Source of the DNA: Halalkalibacter nanhaiisediminis | GTDB taxonomy: Bacteria; Bacillota; Bacilli; Bacillales; Bacillaceae_D | Assembly (NCBI RefSeq): GCF_007830185.1 | Contig: NZ_VLKZ01000006.1 | Coordinates: 1 to 64,000, forward strand | Length of the DNA: 64,000 nucleotides | Direction of reading: 5' to 3' | Part shown: positions 33,175-44,268 of the stretch, piece after piece | Layout: every line of letters begins with the position of its first letter | Position numbering within the stretch: position 1 is the stretch's first letter | Notes under the pieces: model-generated | The model's input: the letters and a program-made list of their open reading frames with translations, nothing else | Databases searched by the model: none | What the model was told of the DNA's origin: nothing | Position numbers and translations under genes: made by a program

Positions 33175-33326
33175 TGATATCCTCCAAAAAAGTTGATTAC
33201 CACCATTTTATCATGAACAGAACTCGTATTATACACGAAACATGTGTTATTTTTTGTGTTTCAAGCATTTACTTGTCAAAGATTTTTTGACACCTTCTTA
33301 CAAGAAGTGATAAAAGCTAATTTATC

Positions 33327-33355
33327 AGAAAAACCCTCAGAAAAAATTGAGGGTT
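33327..33355 (-). terminator. Intrinsic terminator at the end of spoVE
   Basis: Stem 33332-33339 with 33348-33355, followed by TTTTT on the minus strand. It overlaps the spoVE stop codon. Confidence 0.8.
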
Positions 33356-34454
33356 AAAACCGTGTATATCGACTAATATTTAGCAATACACCAAGCGAGA
33401 CGAGCATTAACGTTAAAGAAGAACCACCATAACTGAGAAGTGGAAGGGTAATTCCCGTAACAGGCATAAGCCCTGTAACAACCCCAATGTTAATCATGAC
33501 TTGAATAGCGACCATCGAAATAATACCTACCGCCAAGAAACTTCCAAATAAATCTGGTGCTCCTAAAGCAATGCGAATGCCTCTCCACAACAAAATTCCA
33601 AATAAGATCAATACCATAAATCCACCAATAAACCCTAGTTCTTCAGACAATATCGCAAAAATAAAATCTGTTTGAGGCTCAGGTAGATAGAAATATTTTT
33701 GTCTGCTTTCCCCAAGTCCCATCCCCATTAATCCACCTGGCCCTATCGCATAAAGAGATTGAATAATTTGGAAACCACTTCCTAGCGGATCAGACCATGG
33801 GTCCAGAAAAGAGGAAATGCGTTTAATACGATAAGGAGCTGAGGCAATTAGTCCAATCAAACCGATTAAACCAACCATCCCTAACCAAACAAAATGACTT
33901 AAGCGAGCTCCTGAGACAAAAATCATTACAACACAAGTACCAACCATTACCGCACCCGTCCCTAAATCTGGCTGCATCATAATCATACCAAAAGCGAACA
34001 TCACAAGTGATAAAGAAGGGAGGAGACCTTTTTTAAATGAAACAATCTTTTTTTGATTTTCAGATAAGTACTTTGCCAAAAACGCAATCATCGCCATTTT
34101 CATAAATTCAGAAGGCTGAATCGAGAATGCACCAATTCCTAACCAACTCCTTGCCCCACCTCGAACCAGCCCCACACCTGGAATGAGTACAATCACTAAC
34201 AAGAGAAAACAAATAATCAAAATAAGCTTAGCCCATGTTCTCCATGTCCAGTAATCAACTCTCATAATAAATAGCATCGCGACCACACCAACACCCGCAA
34301 AAAATAATTGGCGCTTCGCAAAGAAAAAAGAGTCATCAAAACGATAGCTTGCCCATGCCGCACTCGCACTATAAACCATAATAAGTCCGACTACTAACAA
34401 CGTAAGGGTCGCAAACATTAACACATAATCCGGTGCTGCTTTTGTCTTCGGCAT
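33354..34454 (-). CDS. spoVE: SpoVE, SEDS-family glycan polymerase/flippase-like protein for spore cortex
   Basis: 366 residues, about ten membrane helices. SEDS motifs are intact: MVYSASAAWASYRFDDSFFF, the long extracellular-loop region DPWSDPLGSGFQIIQSLYAIGPGG and GITLPLLSYGGSSL. The high similarity to SpoVE rather than FtsW, and the place between murD and murG, support the name. ATG 34454 lies six bases after GAGGTG. A terminator after murD suggests a separate promoter; GCATACGTT around 34520 resembles a sigma-E -10 but is not convincing. Confidence 0.92.
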   Translation of the reverse strand: MPKTKAAPDYVLMFATLTLLVVGLIMVYSASAAWASYRFDDSFFFAKRQLFFAGVGVVAMLFIMRVDYWTWRTWAKLILIICFLLLVIVLIPGVGLVRGGARSWLGIGAFSIQPSEFMKMAMIAFLAKYLSENQKKIVSFKKGLLPSLSLVMFAFGMIMMQPDLGTGAVMVGTCVVMIFVSGARLSHFVWLGMVGLIGLIGLIASAPYRIKRISSFLDPWSDPLGSGFQIIQSLYAIGPGGLMGMGLGESRQKYFYLPEPQTDFIFAILSEELGFIGGFMVLILFGILLWRGIRIALGAPDLFGSFLAVGIISMVAIQVMINIGVVTGLMPVTGITLPLLSYGGSSLTLMLVSLGVLLNISRYTRF

Positions 34455-34657
34455 TTCAAACACCTCAATCTAACACGATTTAAGTAATGAGCACAATTTT
34501 TATAATCCCTCACCTTAAACGTATGCTCAACAAGTTGAAAACATGTCCACCACTCTATCTTTTAACCTATCTAAAACTGTCAAGAAACTACGCTTTCAAC
34601 CTAAAATGAGCAGTTCATATTTTCCCTCCCCAACTAGGAGCTAACCAGCTTCTACAA

Positions 34658-34690
34658 AGAAAAGGCCTGTCCTTTAATTGGACAGACCTT
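34658..34690 (-). terminator. Intrinsic terminator after murD
   Basis: 11-bp stem with one wobble (34662-34672 with 34680-34690) and TTTT on the minus strand. The rest of the 34463-34700 gap holds no gene that I can see. Confidence 0.8.
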
Positions 34691-34700
34691 AAATATTTCA

Positions 34701-36059
34701 TTAAATAGTGCTTAATTTTTGAACCGCATTTATAAATCGTTCACCGCGCTCTTCAAATGTTTTATACTGATCCCAGCTCGCACATGCAGGAGATAACAAA
34801 ATAACATCACCTTCATTAGATTGATCGAATGCTTTTTGAACGGCATCCTCCATCAAATCTGCAACAATAATTGACTTTACTCCAGCTTCTTTTGCTACTT
34901 TTGTCAATTTATCTTTTGTTTGGCCGAAAGTAACAAGTGTATGAACATTTTTTAAAGACGCACGTAAATCATCAAAATTGTTACCTCTGTCTAATCCTCC
35001 AGCAAGTAGTACGATTGGCTGATCAAATGCTTCTAAAGCTTTTTTAGAGGCAAGAATATTTGTAGCTTTTGAATCGTTATAAAAACGTCTGCCATTAAAG
35101 TCTAAAATGAACTGTAATCGATGCTCAACCCCACTAAACGTCATCAGGACATCTTTAATTCTCTCTTGTTTCGCCCCCATAGTGATTGCAGCTCCAATAG
35201 CTGCTAATATGTTTTCAAGATTATGAGCTCCTGGTAATACAATCTCACTTGTTTGAATGATCGGCTGTTTATTAAAATAAATGGTCTCATTTTCGATAAA
35301 AAGTCCTTCCGTTAAGCGCTGGTTAGCAGAGAAAGGAATCGTTGTCGCCTTACTTTTTGAAGCTATTTGTGAAACGAACTTATCATCAGTATTAAAAATC
35401 AAGATATCATCTTTTTGCTGATTCGCTGTTATTTTTGCTTTTGCTTCGACATACTCATCTTTCGTACCATGATAGTCGAGATGAGCATCAAAGATATTTA
35501 AAAGGACACTTACTTTAGGTCTAAATTGCTCTGTACCTAGTAATTGGAAGCTAGAAACTTCTAAGACCATTACATGATTTTCAGTTGCATTCTCAGCAAC
35601 TTCGCAAGCAACCGTTCCAATATTACCAGCAATTAAGGGCTGAAGGATACCGTCTTTTAACATCTCATAAATGAGAGTTGTTGTCGTCGTTTTACCGTTT
35701 GAACCGGTAATGGCGATAATCTCGGCCTCACTTAACATTGAAGCAAGCTCAATTTCAGTCACGACAACTAATCCTTGTTTAAGCGCTCCCTCGACAATTG
35801 GATTCGAATACGGAATCCCAGGATTCTTCACGACATAATCAAAGGATTCATCTAATAATTCAATGGGATGATGACCGCAGATCACTTGAATACCTAGTTT
35901 TTCAAGCTCTTGTGCTTGGCGGTTCCCCTCGTACGGCAACGCATCATTTACTATGACAGTAGCTCCAAGCCTATGCAGTAGTCTCGCAGCCGCTTCACCA
36001 CTTTTAGCCATTCCTAATACTAGAACTTTCTTTCCGTTAAACTGTTCGCCTGACTTCAT
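34701..36059 (-). CDS. murD: UDP-MurNAc-L-Ala:D-Glu ligase
   Basis: Adds D-glutamate to the stem peptide. 452 residues: N-terminal Rossmann-like domain (VLVLGMAKSGEAAARLL), central P-loop [11 protein letters not shown] near residue 116, and C-terminal Mur ligase domain with SVEHR-type GVEHRLQF and YNDSKATN. Starts immediately after the mraY stop. Confidence 0.97.
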   Translation of the reverse strand: MKSGEQFNGKKVLVLGMAKSGEAAARLLHRLGATVIVNDALPYEGNRQAQELEKLGIQVICGHHPIELLDESFDYVVKNPGIPYSNPIVEGALKQGLVVVTEIELASMLSEAEIIAITGSNGKTTTTTLIYEMLKDGILQPLIAGNIGTVACEVAENATENHVMVLEVSSFQLLGTEQFRPKVSVLLNIFDAHLDYHGTKDEYVEAKAKITANQQKDDILIFNTDDKFVSQIASKSKATTIPFSANQRLTEGLFIENETIYFNKQPIIQTSEIVLPGAHNLENILAAIGAAITMGAKQERIKDVLMTFSGVEHRLQFILDFNGRRFYNDSKATNILASKKALEAFDQPIVLLAGGLDRGNNFDDLRASLKNVHTLVTFGQTKDKLTKVAKEAGVKSIIVADLMEDAVQKAFDQSNEGDVILLSPACASWDQYKTFEERGERFINAVQKLSTI

Positions 36060-37037
36060 TTACATCCACACCTCTATATAGATTCCAATGATAGCTAAAA
36101 TCATTCCTATAAACCAAAATGTTACAACTACGCGCCATTCTGACCATCCTGATAATTCATAATGATGATGAAGAGGACTCATCTTGAATACGCGCTTTCC
36201 TCTTGTTTTAAAAGAAATAACTTGAATAATTACTGATAATGTTTCGATAACAAAGACTCCGCCAATTATGATTAGTAATATTTCCATTTTCGTCATAATT
36301 GCAATGGCTGCAATGGCTCCACCTAAAGCAAGTGATCCTGTATCTCCCATAAACACTTTAGCAGGATGAGCATTGAAGACGAGAAAACCAAGAACTGCTC
36401 CAACTACTGCCGCACTGAAAATCGACACATCGATAAATTCAGCATGCCAAGCAAGTACAGCAAATGCTCCGAAGGCAATAGCCCCTGTTCCAGCTAATAG
36501 GCCATCTAATCCATCGGTAAGATTTACAGCATTTGATGCGCCAACAAGCATAATAATGATTAGAGGGAGGTAAAACCAACCGAAATCAATCGAAAAAGAT
36601 GTTGCTGGAATGGAAACCTCTGTCGAAAAATCCATCTGAATAAGGCCAATATAAAATAAAATTGAAATAACAAGCTGACCCACTAATTTTTGTTTAGAGG
36701 TCAGACCAAGATTCCGTTTCTTTACAACTTTAATATAATCATCAAGGAAGCCAACTAACCCAAATCCAACAGTCACTAAAAGAAGTAACAGGATTTCTGG
36801 GCTAAAGGAAAGAAGCTGTAATGAAATAAATAAAGATGTGATTAAAATCGATAAGACAATGACAATACCACCCATTGTCGGGGTGCCACTTTTCTTTTGA
36901 TGAGATTTGGGTCCTTCTTCACGTATACTCTGTCCGAATTTAAGCCTTCTTAAAAATGGAATAAAGAGTGGTGAAAGAATGACAGCAATGATAAATGATA
37001 AAATGAGTGTAAGAAGTAACGTACGCTCTAGCACCAC
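36060..37037 (-). CDS. mraY: Phospho-MurNAc-pentapeptide transferase
   Basis: Makes lipid I from UDP-MurNAc-pentapeptide and undecaprenyl phosphate in the membrane. 325 residues, about ten helices. Family motifs: [26 protein letters not shown] (catalytic DD), [24 protein letters not shown] and [14 protein letters not shown] 37037 overlaps the murF stop by one base; a second in-frame GTG follows directly. Confidence 0.97.
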   Translation of the reverse strand: MVLERTLLLTLILSFIIAVILSPLFIPFLRRLKFGQSIREEGPKSHQKKSGTPTMGGIVIVLSILITSLFISLQLLSFSPEILLLLLVTVGFGLVGFLDDYIKVVKKRNLGLTSKQKLVGQLVISILFYIGLIQMDFSTEVSIPATSFSIDFGWFYLPLIIIMLVGASNAVNLTDGLDGLLAGTGAIAFGAFAVLAWHAEFIDVSIFSAAVVGAVLGFLVFNAHPAKVFMGDTGSLALGGAIAAIAIMTKMEILLIIIGGVFVIETLSVIIQVISFKTRGKRVFKMSPLHHHYELSGWSEWRVVVTFWFIGMILAIIGIYIEVWM

Positions 37038-38413
37038 TAATCATTCCTCCTTTCATTGAACTGATAGTTTTGAATAATTTCTTCAAGCTTCATTCCACGA
37101 GATGCTTTAAATAACACAGCAGATCGCTCGTCAACAATCGCCTGCAAATATGCTGCTGCATCACTTTTAGAAGTAGTTGCATACATCGCAATCGTTTGAT
37201 TCGCGCTTTTATTCCATTCATCCGCAATCCATTGTGCTTTTTCACCAACGCAAACAAGGTGAGTTAATGGCGCAGAAATCGCTTGAACAACATTTCTGTG
37301 CATTGCTTCTTCATTTTGACCTAATTCAAACATATCACCAAGGACAGCAATACGCTTTTTAAAATGAGGAAGAGCTTTTAATGTTTCAATCGCAGCAATC
37401 ATCGAAGTCGGACTTGCATTATAGGCATCATTAATAATCGTTTCGCCTCTTTTACCAAGTTGACGTTCTAACCGCATGCCCGTAAGCGAAACTGTGTCTA
37501 GTCCTTGACGAATTAATTCATCTGATAATCCTAATTTTTTAGCAACAGCGATACAATAGGCTGCGTTTTTTACGTTATGCAATCCAAGTAACGGAATCTC
37601 AAATCGGCCGGCAGACTCATATGTAAAAGAATAGCCTGTTTCACTAGGCTGAATAAATGAAACGACAGCATTACAATCATTTGAAAAACCGACAGTGAAG
37701 GTCTCTTCATTACGATAAGAAATGAGAAGCTGTTCATCTCCATCAAGAATGACCGAGCCTCCGTCCTTAAGTCCTTCCCGTATTTCCATCTTCGCTTTAG
37801 CAATACCCTCGCGACTGCCAAGTTGCTCCATATGCGACTCACCAATATTTGTTACAATGGCCTCATCTGGTGTCGCTAATCGACTTAATAAAGCAATTTC
37901 CCGGTAGCCACTCATCCCCATTTCAAGAATGAGATATTCAGTTGATGACGGCATAGAAAGGATTGTTAATGGTAATCCAATATGATTGTTATAGTTCCCC
38001 TGTGTTTTATATGTTTCTCCATGTAAGGAAAGAACAGCCGACAATAAATCTTTTGTCGTTGTTTTTCCATTACTACCAGTTACAGCGATCACAATCGGAT
38101 TAACTAGTTGTCGATAAGTTTTTGCCATTTGCTGCAAGGCAGCAAGCGTATCCTTTACAAAATAGAGCTGAAAATCGTTAGGCAATTCTTTAGGCAACGG
38201 CTGACCAACTTGCCATATTGCAGCAGATGCTCCTGAACTCACTGCAGCATTAAGAAAATCATGACCATTGAAGCGATCCCCGATTAAAGGAACGAACAAG
38301 GCATCTTTTGTTATTTTTCTAGTATCTGTTGACACAGCAGTAAAAGGCTTAGGAGCATTCTCTGGTAGCCTAATTGATTCTGTTAATTCAGCTAATAATA
38401 AAGAATTTAACAT
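37037..38413 (-). CDS. murF: UDP-MurNAc-tripeptide:D-Ala-D-Ala ligase
   Basis: Adds D-Ala-D-Ala to complete the pentapeptide. 458 residues; ATP loop [14 protein letters not shown] near residue 108, [13 protein letters not shown], and C-terminal [15 protein letters not shown], all typical of MurF. Its 3' end overlaps mraY and its start overlaps murE by seven bases. In B. subtilis murF is elsewhere on the chromosome, so this cluster keeps a more ancestral layout. Confidence 0.96.
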   Translation of the reverse strand: MLNSLLLAELTESIRLPENAPKPFTAVSTDTRKITKDALFVPLIGDRFNGHDFLNAAVSSGASAAIWQVGQPLPKELPNDFQLYFVKDTLAALQQMAKTYRQLVNPIVIAVTGSNGKTTTKDLLSAVLSLHGETYKTQGNYNNHIGLPLTILSMPSSTEYLILEMGMSGYREIALLSRLATPDEAIVTNIGESHMEQLGSREGIAKAKMEIREGLKDGGSVILDGDEQLLISYRNEETFTVGFSNDCNAVVSFIQPSETGYSFTYESAGRFEIPLLGLHNVKNAAYCIAVAKKLGLSDELIRQGLDTVSLTGMRLERQLGKRGETIINDAYNASPTSMIAAIETLKALPHFKKRIAVLGDMFELGQNEEAMHRNVVQAISAPLTHLVCVGEKAQWIADEWNKSANQTIAMYATTSKSDAAAYLQAIVDERSAVLFKASRGMKLEEIIQNYQFNERRND

Positions 38414-39873
38414 GATGTCAATCGCTCCTTTATCGCTTGACTTGCAACTTTTCGGTCATCAAAATGAATCGTCTTATCATTAAGGATTTGGTATGTTTCA
38501 TGCCCTTTTCCAGCAATAATAATGATATCACCTGATTCCGCGTTATTTACAGCCTTTTTAATGGCCATTTCTCGATCGACTATCACTTCATACTTTCCAT
38601 CTTCTACACCGGCTACCATCTCTTTGATAATTTGTTGAGGATCTTCTGAACGTGGATTATCAGATGTGAAGATAGCGAGATCTGCATATTTAGTTGCAAT
38701 GCGTGCCATCACAGGGCGCTTCGTTCGGTCACGATCTCCTCCGCATCCTACAACTGCGAAAATTCTCTTTTTGGCAAAGCCAGTAATGGTTTTCAACACA
38801 TTTTCTAAGCTATCCGATGTATGGGCATAATCAACAATAACAGTAAAATTTTGGCCTGAGTCTACCGTCTCAAAACGACCAGCTACTCCTTTAACAAGTT
38901 CCAGACTATTCTTAATACCCTCTAATGACACACCTGAAACAAGAGCTGCCGTGGCAGCTGCCAAAGCATTATAAACACTAAACATTCCAATTAAATGCAT
39001 TGAGATCGTAACTTCCTCACCAAAAGCAGATAAAGTAAAAGTCGTCCCTGCAGCATTCATTTCGATATTTGTTGCCATAACATCCGCTTGCCCTGTTATG
39101 CCGTACGTAACGACATCTGCAGTTGTCATCCGCGAGAGTTCTAGCGAAGCAGGATCATCCACATTTAATACAGCCACTTTATCTCGAAATGTATTTCCCA
39201 TCTGTGCAAACAGTAATCCTTTTGCATATAAATAGGCCTCAATTGAATCATGATAATCCAGATGGTCAGGAGTTAAATTTGTAAAGACAGCCACATCAAA
39301 ATCACAGCCGCGTACTCTTCCTTGATGAAGGGCATGGGAAGACACTTCCATCATGGAACACTCAACACCAGCATCAACCATAAGCTTAAAAAGATGTTGT
39401 AACGTCAGAGACTCAGGCGTCGTATTTCTTGTTTCATATTTTTCCTCACCAATCTTTGTGTACATCGTTCCAATTAATCCTGTTTTCTTGGAAGCACCTT
39501 GCATGATCTTCTCAAGCAGATGAGTAACTGTCGTTTTGCCATTCGTACCAGTAACACCAATTACATGCATTTTTTCTGTAGGATTTTGATAAAAGTGGCA
39601 TGCAAGCTTTGCCATTGCTCGCTTCGTATCTGATACAACGATAACAGGTATCGAAACAGGAAGTGGTCGTTCAGCGATTATCGCAACAGCACCTCGCTCT
39701 TCTGCCTGTTTTGCATAATCATGTCCATCTACTGTATAACCTTTTACGCAAAAGAAGACCGTCCCTTCTTTCACTTGCCTTGAATCCATCTCTAGTGAGG
39801 TCACTTCTGGATTATCATTTGTAATGATCTTTTCAAAACGTAATGGTTGCAATAGTTCTCTTAATTTCATCAT
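38407..39873 (-). CDS. murE: UDP-MurNAc-dipeptide:meso-diaminopimelate ligase
   Basis: 488 residues. P-loop VTGTNGKTTVTHLL near residue 107; the DNPR motif in FTSDNPRSEDPQQI predicts meso-DAP rather than lysine, so the wall is probably A1-gamma type like B. subtilis. EVSSHAL and VDYAHTSDSL are also conserved. Two ATGs lie at the start; GAGAGG precedes. Confidence 0.97.
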   Translation of the reverse strand: MMKLRELLQPLRFEKIITNDNPEVTSLEMDSRQVKEGTVFFCVKGYTVDGHDYAKQAEERGAVAIIAERPLPVSIPVIVVSDTKRAMAKLACHFYQNPTEKMHVIGVTGTNGKTTVTHLLEKIMQGASKKTGLIGTMYTKIGEEKYETRNTTPESLTLQHLFKLMVDAGVECSMMEVSSHALHQGRVRGCDFDVAVFTNLTPDHLDYHDSIEAYLYAKGLLFAQMGNTFRDKVAVLNVDDPASLELSRMTTADVVTYGITGQADVMATNIEMNAAGTTFTLSAFGEEVTISMHLIGMFSVYNALAAATAALVSGVSLEGIKNSLELVKGVAGRFETVDSGQNFTVIVDYAHTSDSLENVLKTITGFAKKRIFAVVGCGGDRDRTKRPVMARIATKYADLAIFTSDNPRSEDPQQIIKEMVAGVEDGKYEVIVDREMAIKKAVNNAESGDIIIIAGKGHETYQILNDKTIHFDDRKVASQAIKERLTSC

Positions 39874-39966
39874 GTATAAAACCTCTCAATCCATCCATTT
39901 CACTGTCTTATTCCCAAGCAAGCCTGCTTTAAAAGACACATAGAGTTTATTTTAGACGGTCTCTCC

Positions 39967-41886
39967 TTATTTGTCACCCATATAAAGACGAATTGTTGAA
40001 CCGACCGCTACTTTTACCCCTGGTTCTGGTGATTGTGCGAGCACATGCTGCCCATCACCATCTACCTCTATTTTTAATTCATAATAAGATTCATGAAGCT
40101 CTCTTTTTGTTCTTCCAACTAAATCTGGCACCTCAACTAACGGTTGATCGTTCCAAGTAAGTTCTTTTTCAATCTGATGTTCACGTTTTTCAACCCCCAT
40201 TGCGCGGAGACTATCACCGATGATTTCTCCTACAATTGGAGCCGCAACAATCCCTCCGAATTGCAACGTATCTTTCGGGTTATCGACAGCTACATAAACG
40301 ACAATTTGTGGATCATCTGCAGGAGCAAAACCGATAAAAGAGACAATATGGTTATTTTCTAAATAGCGACCATCTTTTGCCTTTTGAGCCGTTCCAGTCT
40401 TCCCACCTACTCTATATCCATCAACAAATGCCCCTTTACCTGTCCCAAGTGCAACTACACTCTCAAGCGCATGCCGAACTTTTTTTGAGGTTTCCTCAGA
40501 TATAACCTGTCGTTTTTTGATTGGTGCCTGATGATCAACAACCTCGCCCGTCAAAGGATCAATCCATTCTTTTGCAAGGTAAGGTTGGTATAAATATCCT
40601 CCATTAATCGCCGCTGAGACGGCTGTTACTTGTTGAAGAGGAGTTACAGCAACCCCTTGACCAAATGCTGTCGTTGCTTGTTCTAGAGGACCAACTCGAT
40701 CGCGATTAAATATAATCCCTCTTCCCTCTCCTTGTAAGTCAATTCCTGTCTTTTGACCAAATCCAAAATCCTCAATATAATCAAATAATCGTTCCTTCCC
40801 TAAGCGTTCTCCTAGTACAACAAAGCCTGGGTTACAAGAATTTTGGACGACTTCAAGAAATGTTTGATGGCCATGTCCCCCTTTTTTCCAACAACGCAAA
40901 TTCCTGCCAGCCACCTCAATATAACCAGGGTCGTAAAATGTATCCTTTTCAAGATCGACTTTTCCCTCTTCAAGAGCAGCTGCAAGAGTAATAATTTTGA
41001 ACGTGGAGCCTGGCTCATATTGCATCCACACAGGTTTATTCTGATTATAAATTTCTGGTGGAACCTTGCGAAATTCTTCAGGGTTATAATGCGGTCTACT
41101 ACTCATACCAAGGACTTCACCTGTATTGGGATTCATCGCAATGGCCATCGCCCCATCTGGATTATACGTCGCTTCAGCAATATCTAGCTCTCTTTCAATA
41201 ATCGTTTGAACTCTGCTATCAATTGTCAGGCGTAAATCTAATCCATTAAGGGGTGCAGTGTACTCATCTGCTAAGTTAGGCATTCGATTTCCTTTAGCAG
41301 TAGAAAAAAAAGAAACATGACCTTTTTCACCTTTCAATTGCTCATCATAAAACGATTCAAGTCCTGTTAAACCTTGATTATCAATTCCAGCAAACCCTAA
41401 GACATGTGAGAGGTATTTGCCAAAAGGATAATGTCTTTTACTATCCTCGGCAATGTAGACACCCGCTAAACGCAGTGCTCTTACTTCACTCGCCTTTTCT
41501 TTAGTCACTTTTCGACCTTCAGGGTTAAGCCTGACAATTGATTCTTTTTTTGTTACTAATTCATACGCTTTCTGATGGTCCATATTTAATACAGCAGCTA
41601 GTTTCTCAGCTGCATCAACTGGATCTTGCACCTGTCGTGGAACGACGAGAACCGAAGGAGCACTTATATTTGTCGCGAGAACGACATCATTTCGATCACG
41701 AATTTCTCCTCTTTTTGCTTCAAATGGTACATCACGACTCCATGAATCCTCCGCTCGATCTGTTAACCAATCTCCAAGTGCAAATTGAACGTAGCCAAGT
41801 CGTAATGCAATGACAAAAAAAATAGCTAGTCCAACAAATAGAACAAGAATGAGCCTTTTTCGGACAGTTACATTAGAAACTCGCAC
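39967..41886 (-). CDS. spoVD: SpoVD, sporulation class B penicillin-binding protein
   Basis: Transpeptidase for spore cortex, partner of SpoVE. 639 residues: one N-terminal membrane helix, PBP dimerisation domain, transpeptidase with STFK (in EPGSTFKIITL), SCN and KTGTAQ, and a single C-terminal PASTA domain (VEVPDLVGRTKRELHES). The single PASTA unit and place next to murE distinguish it from PBP2B. GTG 41886 is seven bases after GGAGGT. Confidence 0.94.
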   Translation of the reverse strand: MRVSNVTVRKRLILVLFVGLAIFFVIALRLGYVQFALGDWLTDRAEDSWSRDVPFEAKRGEIRDRNDVVLATNISAPSVLVVPRQVQDPVDAAEKLAAVLNMDHQKAYELVTKKESIVRLNPEGRKVTKEKASEVRALRLAGVYIAEDSKRHYPFGKYLSHVLGFAGIDNQGLTGLESFYDEQLKGEKGHVSFFSTAKGNRMPNLADEYTAPLNGLDLRLTIDSRVQTIIERELDIAEATYNPDGAMAIAMNPNTGEVLGMSSRPHYNPEEFRKVPPEIYNQNKPVWMQYEPGSTFKIITLAAALEEGKVDLEKDTFYDPGYIEVAGRNLRCWKKGGHGHQTFLEVVQNSCNPGFVVLGERLGKERLFDYIEDFGFGQKTGIDLQGEGRGIIFNRDRVGPLEQATTAFGQGVAVTPLQQVTAVSAAINGGYLYQPYLAKEWIDPLTGEVVDHQAPIKKRQVISEETSKKVRHALESVVALGTGKGAFVDGYRVGGKTGTAQKAKDGRYLENNHIVSFIGFAPADDPQIVVYVAVDNPKDTLQFGGIVAAPIVGEIIGDSLRAMGVEKREHQIEKELTWNDQPLVEVPDLVGRTKRELHESYYELKIEVDGDGQHVLAQSPEPGVKVAVGSTIRLYMGDK

Positions 41887-41988
41887 TACTTATACCTCCC
41901 GCATTCAATTCATGAACGTTTTTTCTAACGTATGCTTGTACGGATGCGGTTAGAACTGTGTGCGAGTTTTAGTCTTAGTCAATTTCTA

Positions 41989-44190
41989 CTATTCCATTAC
42001 TTGTGGTTGGTCTTCATTTTGTTCTTCTTCAGCTTCTTCAGCCTCTTCCGTCACTTCTTCTTGCTCGATACTTTGTGGAGTACTTAATTCAATTACAACA
42101 TACTCACCTTTTTGAATTGTGCTCCCTGGCTCAATGCTTTGGCTCGTTACATAGCCATGACCAAATATATTTGGATTCATTTCCATCACTTGAGCAAATT
42201 TTCGAACATCCCGACTAGACCAACCATTCATATCAGGCATCTGGGCTTGATCACTATCTGTACGCAATAATAACCGTTCTCCTGGTAACATTCCCTTGCC
42301 TACGACAGGTTGCTGGGCAACAATCTTTGAACCATTTCCAAGAACGACAATTTCGATCTCGCTACTTTGAACTTGTTCTGTGACATCTTCAACAGAAAGA
42401 CCAACGTAGTTTGCTGTTTCAAACCCTTCTGCGACATTCTCCTCAATTTCTTCAATTGTAGGAGTAATATTTAGATATTGAAGACTATGCTTCATAATCG
42501 TATTAAAAATCATCGCAGTGGGATCTGCTCCCACCTCATGAAATTCTAGTTTCGGTCTATCTACGGCAACATAAACGATAACTTGCGGATCCTCTTTAGG
42601 TGCCATACCAAGAAAAGAAAAGATATTTTGACCATGACCACGAATATAACCAGGTCCATCAGGATTCCTAATTTGTGCTGTTCCTGTTTTTCCAGCAACA
42701 TTAAACCCTTCTAAATAATACGGTTTGCCTGTTCCTTCTGGTGAAATCACGACTTGCTCTAGTAAATCAAGAACTTGATCAGCTGTTTCCTCAGAAATTG
42801 GTTCACTAACAAGCACAGGTTCAGTTTGCCTTACAATTGTTTTCGTTTCTGGATTAACAATTCGATCGATAATATAAGGTTTCATCATTTTACCGTTATT
42901 TGCAATTGCCGTCGCCGCCTGAATTTGTTGAATCGGTGTGACAGCTGTCGCTTGTCCAAAAGCAGTCGTAGCAGCATCAATTGAATATTGGTTTGCAATT
43001 AAACTATCAGCTTCATTTGGAAGGTCAATCCCTGTTGGCTGTGTAAGACCAAAACGCTCCCAATATTCGTAAATTTTTGGTGGACCCAGTTTTTCTAAGG
43101 CGATCTTAGAAAAAGCAACATTTGATGAACGAAGCATCCCCTCATCATATGTTATCTGGCCCCATCCTCTGCCTTGGTTATGATCAGAAATCGTTCGATC
43201 AGCAATTTGATAACGCCCAGATTGATACGTTTCTTGTCCGTTATATACGCCTTCTTCAATCGCAGCAGCTAACGTAAACATTTTCATTGTTGAACCTGGT
43301 TCAAAACGATCAGATACAGCAAAATTCATATAATTTGTAATCTGCTCATAGTGATTTGGATTAAAACTTGGGCGATTGCTCATGGCTAAAATTTCACCCG
43401 TTTTAGGATCAGCTACGATCGCAATCATTTTCTCAGGTTGATAATCCTCTTCCACTTTCGTCATCACTTGTTCAAGTGCTGTTTGAATGTTTGAATCTAG
43501 CGTCAAATAAACATCATAGCCATTTTTTGCTGGAGTAATGTGACGATTTGGATCTGGTAATGGGATCCCTTTTCGATCACTTTGATATTGAATCATACCA
43601 TCTTCTGCACGCAGCAGGTCATCAAGACTTCTCTCTATTCCCATCCTTGCCGTCACCATATCACGTTCCGTATAACCGATAACATGAGAAGCATACGTTT
43701 GCTTCGGATAATAACGTCTAGGTTCTTCTCTAAAATAAATACCTTCAAGATTTAAAGCGCGTATCTCTTCCATACGTTCATGTGTCATATTTTTTGCACC
43801 TGAACCTAATTCAACCTGAAATCTATCTGAGGACAGTAACTCTGTTAAAGTTTCCTCAGACATATCAATATAAGGGGATAGTTTTCTTGCCGTCTCCTCT
43901 GCGTTCTTCACATAAGAATTTTGCTCTTTATTTAAAATAGCATAAACTGTATATGAGTTTAGTTCTTGAGCTATTGGGCTACCTACACGATCAAAAATCG
44001 TACCACGAATACCTTCTAACGTTTGCGTACGTGTCCAACGGTCTTCTCCCAACGCTTGTAAGTCTTCTCCTTTAATTTCCTTGATCGTTTGAATATAAAC
44101 AATTCGACCTAGTAAAATGATGAAAATAGTTAAAAAAAGTAATAACAAAATAACTGCTCGTTTATTCGTAACAGATCTCTTAATTTCCAT
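41989..44190 (-). CDS. pbpB: Class B penicillin-binding protein 2B (septal transpeptidase)
   Basis: Essential septal peptidoglycan transpeptidase. 733 residues: N-terminal helix, dimerisation domain, catalytic motifs STMK (EPGSTMKMFTL), SSN and KTGTAQ, two PASTA domains (about 580-700) and a Glu-rich tail. ATG 44190 follows GGGGTG; an earlier ATG at 44214 lacks a site. Sits between ftsL and spoVD. Confidence 0.95.
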   Translation of the reverse strand: MEIKRSVTNKRAVILLLLFLTIFIILLGRIVYIQTIKEIKGEDLQALGEDRWTRTQTLEGIRGTIFDRVGSPIAQELNSYTVYAILNKEQNSYVKNAEETARKLSPYIDMSEETLTELLSSDRFQVELGSGAKNMTHERMEEIRALNLEGIYFREEPRRYYPKQTYASHVIGYTERDMVTARMGIERSLDDLLRAEDGMIQYQSDRKGIPLPDPNRHITPAKNGYDVYLTLDSNIQTALEQVMTKVEEDYQPEKMIAIVADPKTGEILAMSNRPSFNPNHYEQITNYMNFAVSDRFEPGSTMKMFTLAAAIEEGVYNGQETYQSGRYQIADRTISDHNQGRGWGQITYDEGMLRSSNVAFSKIALEKLGPPKIYEYWERFGLTQPTGIDLPNEADSLIANQYSIDAATTAFGQATAVTPIQQIQAATAIANNGKMMKPYIIDRIVNPETKTIVRQTEPVLVSEPISEETADQVLDLLEQVVISPEGTGKPYYLEGFNVAGKTGTAQIRNPDGPGYIRGHGQNIFSFLGMAPKEDPQVIVYVAVDRPKLEFHEVGADPTAMIFNTIMKHSLQYLNITPTIEEIEENVAEGFETANYVGLSVEDVTEQVQSSEIEIVVLGNGSKIVAQQPVVGKGMLPGERLLLRTDSDQAQMPDMNGWSSRDVRKFAQVMEMNPNIFGHGYVTSQSIEPGSTIQKGEYVVIELSTPQSIEQEEVTEEAEEAEEEQNEDQPQVME

Positions 44191-44268
44191 TCTTACACCC
44201 CACAATTGCGTCATCTAAATAGAGATGAGTCTACCTATTTAGGTGGAAAAAACTAGCTCATAATTGAA

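Noticed and set aside
34464-34600. Sigma-E or sigma-A promoter before spoVE
   Set aside because: TTGACA and GCATACGTT can be seen, but neither has a good partner element at the right spacing.
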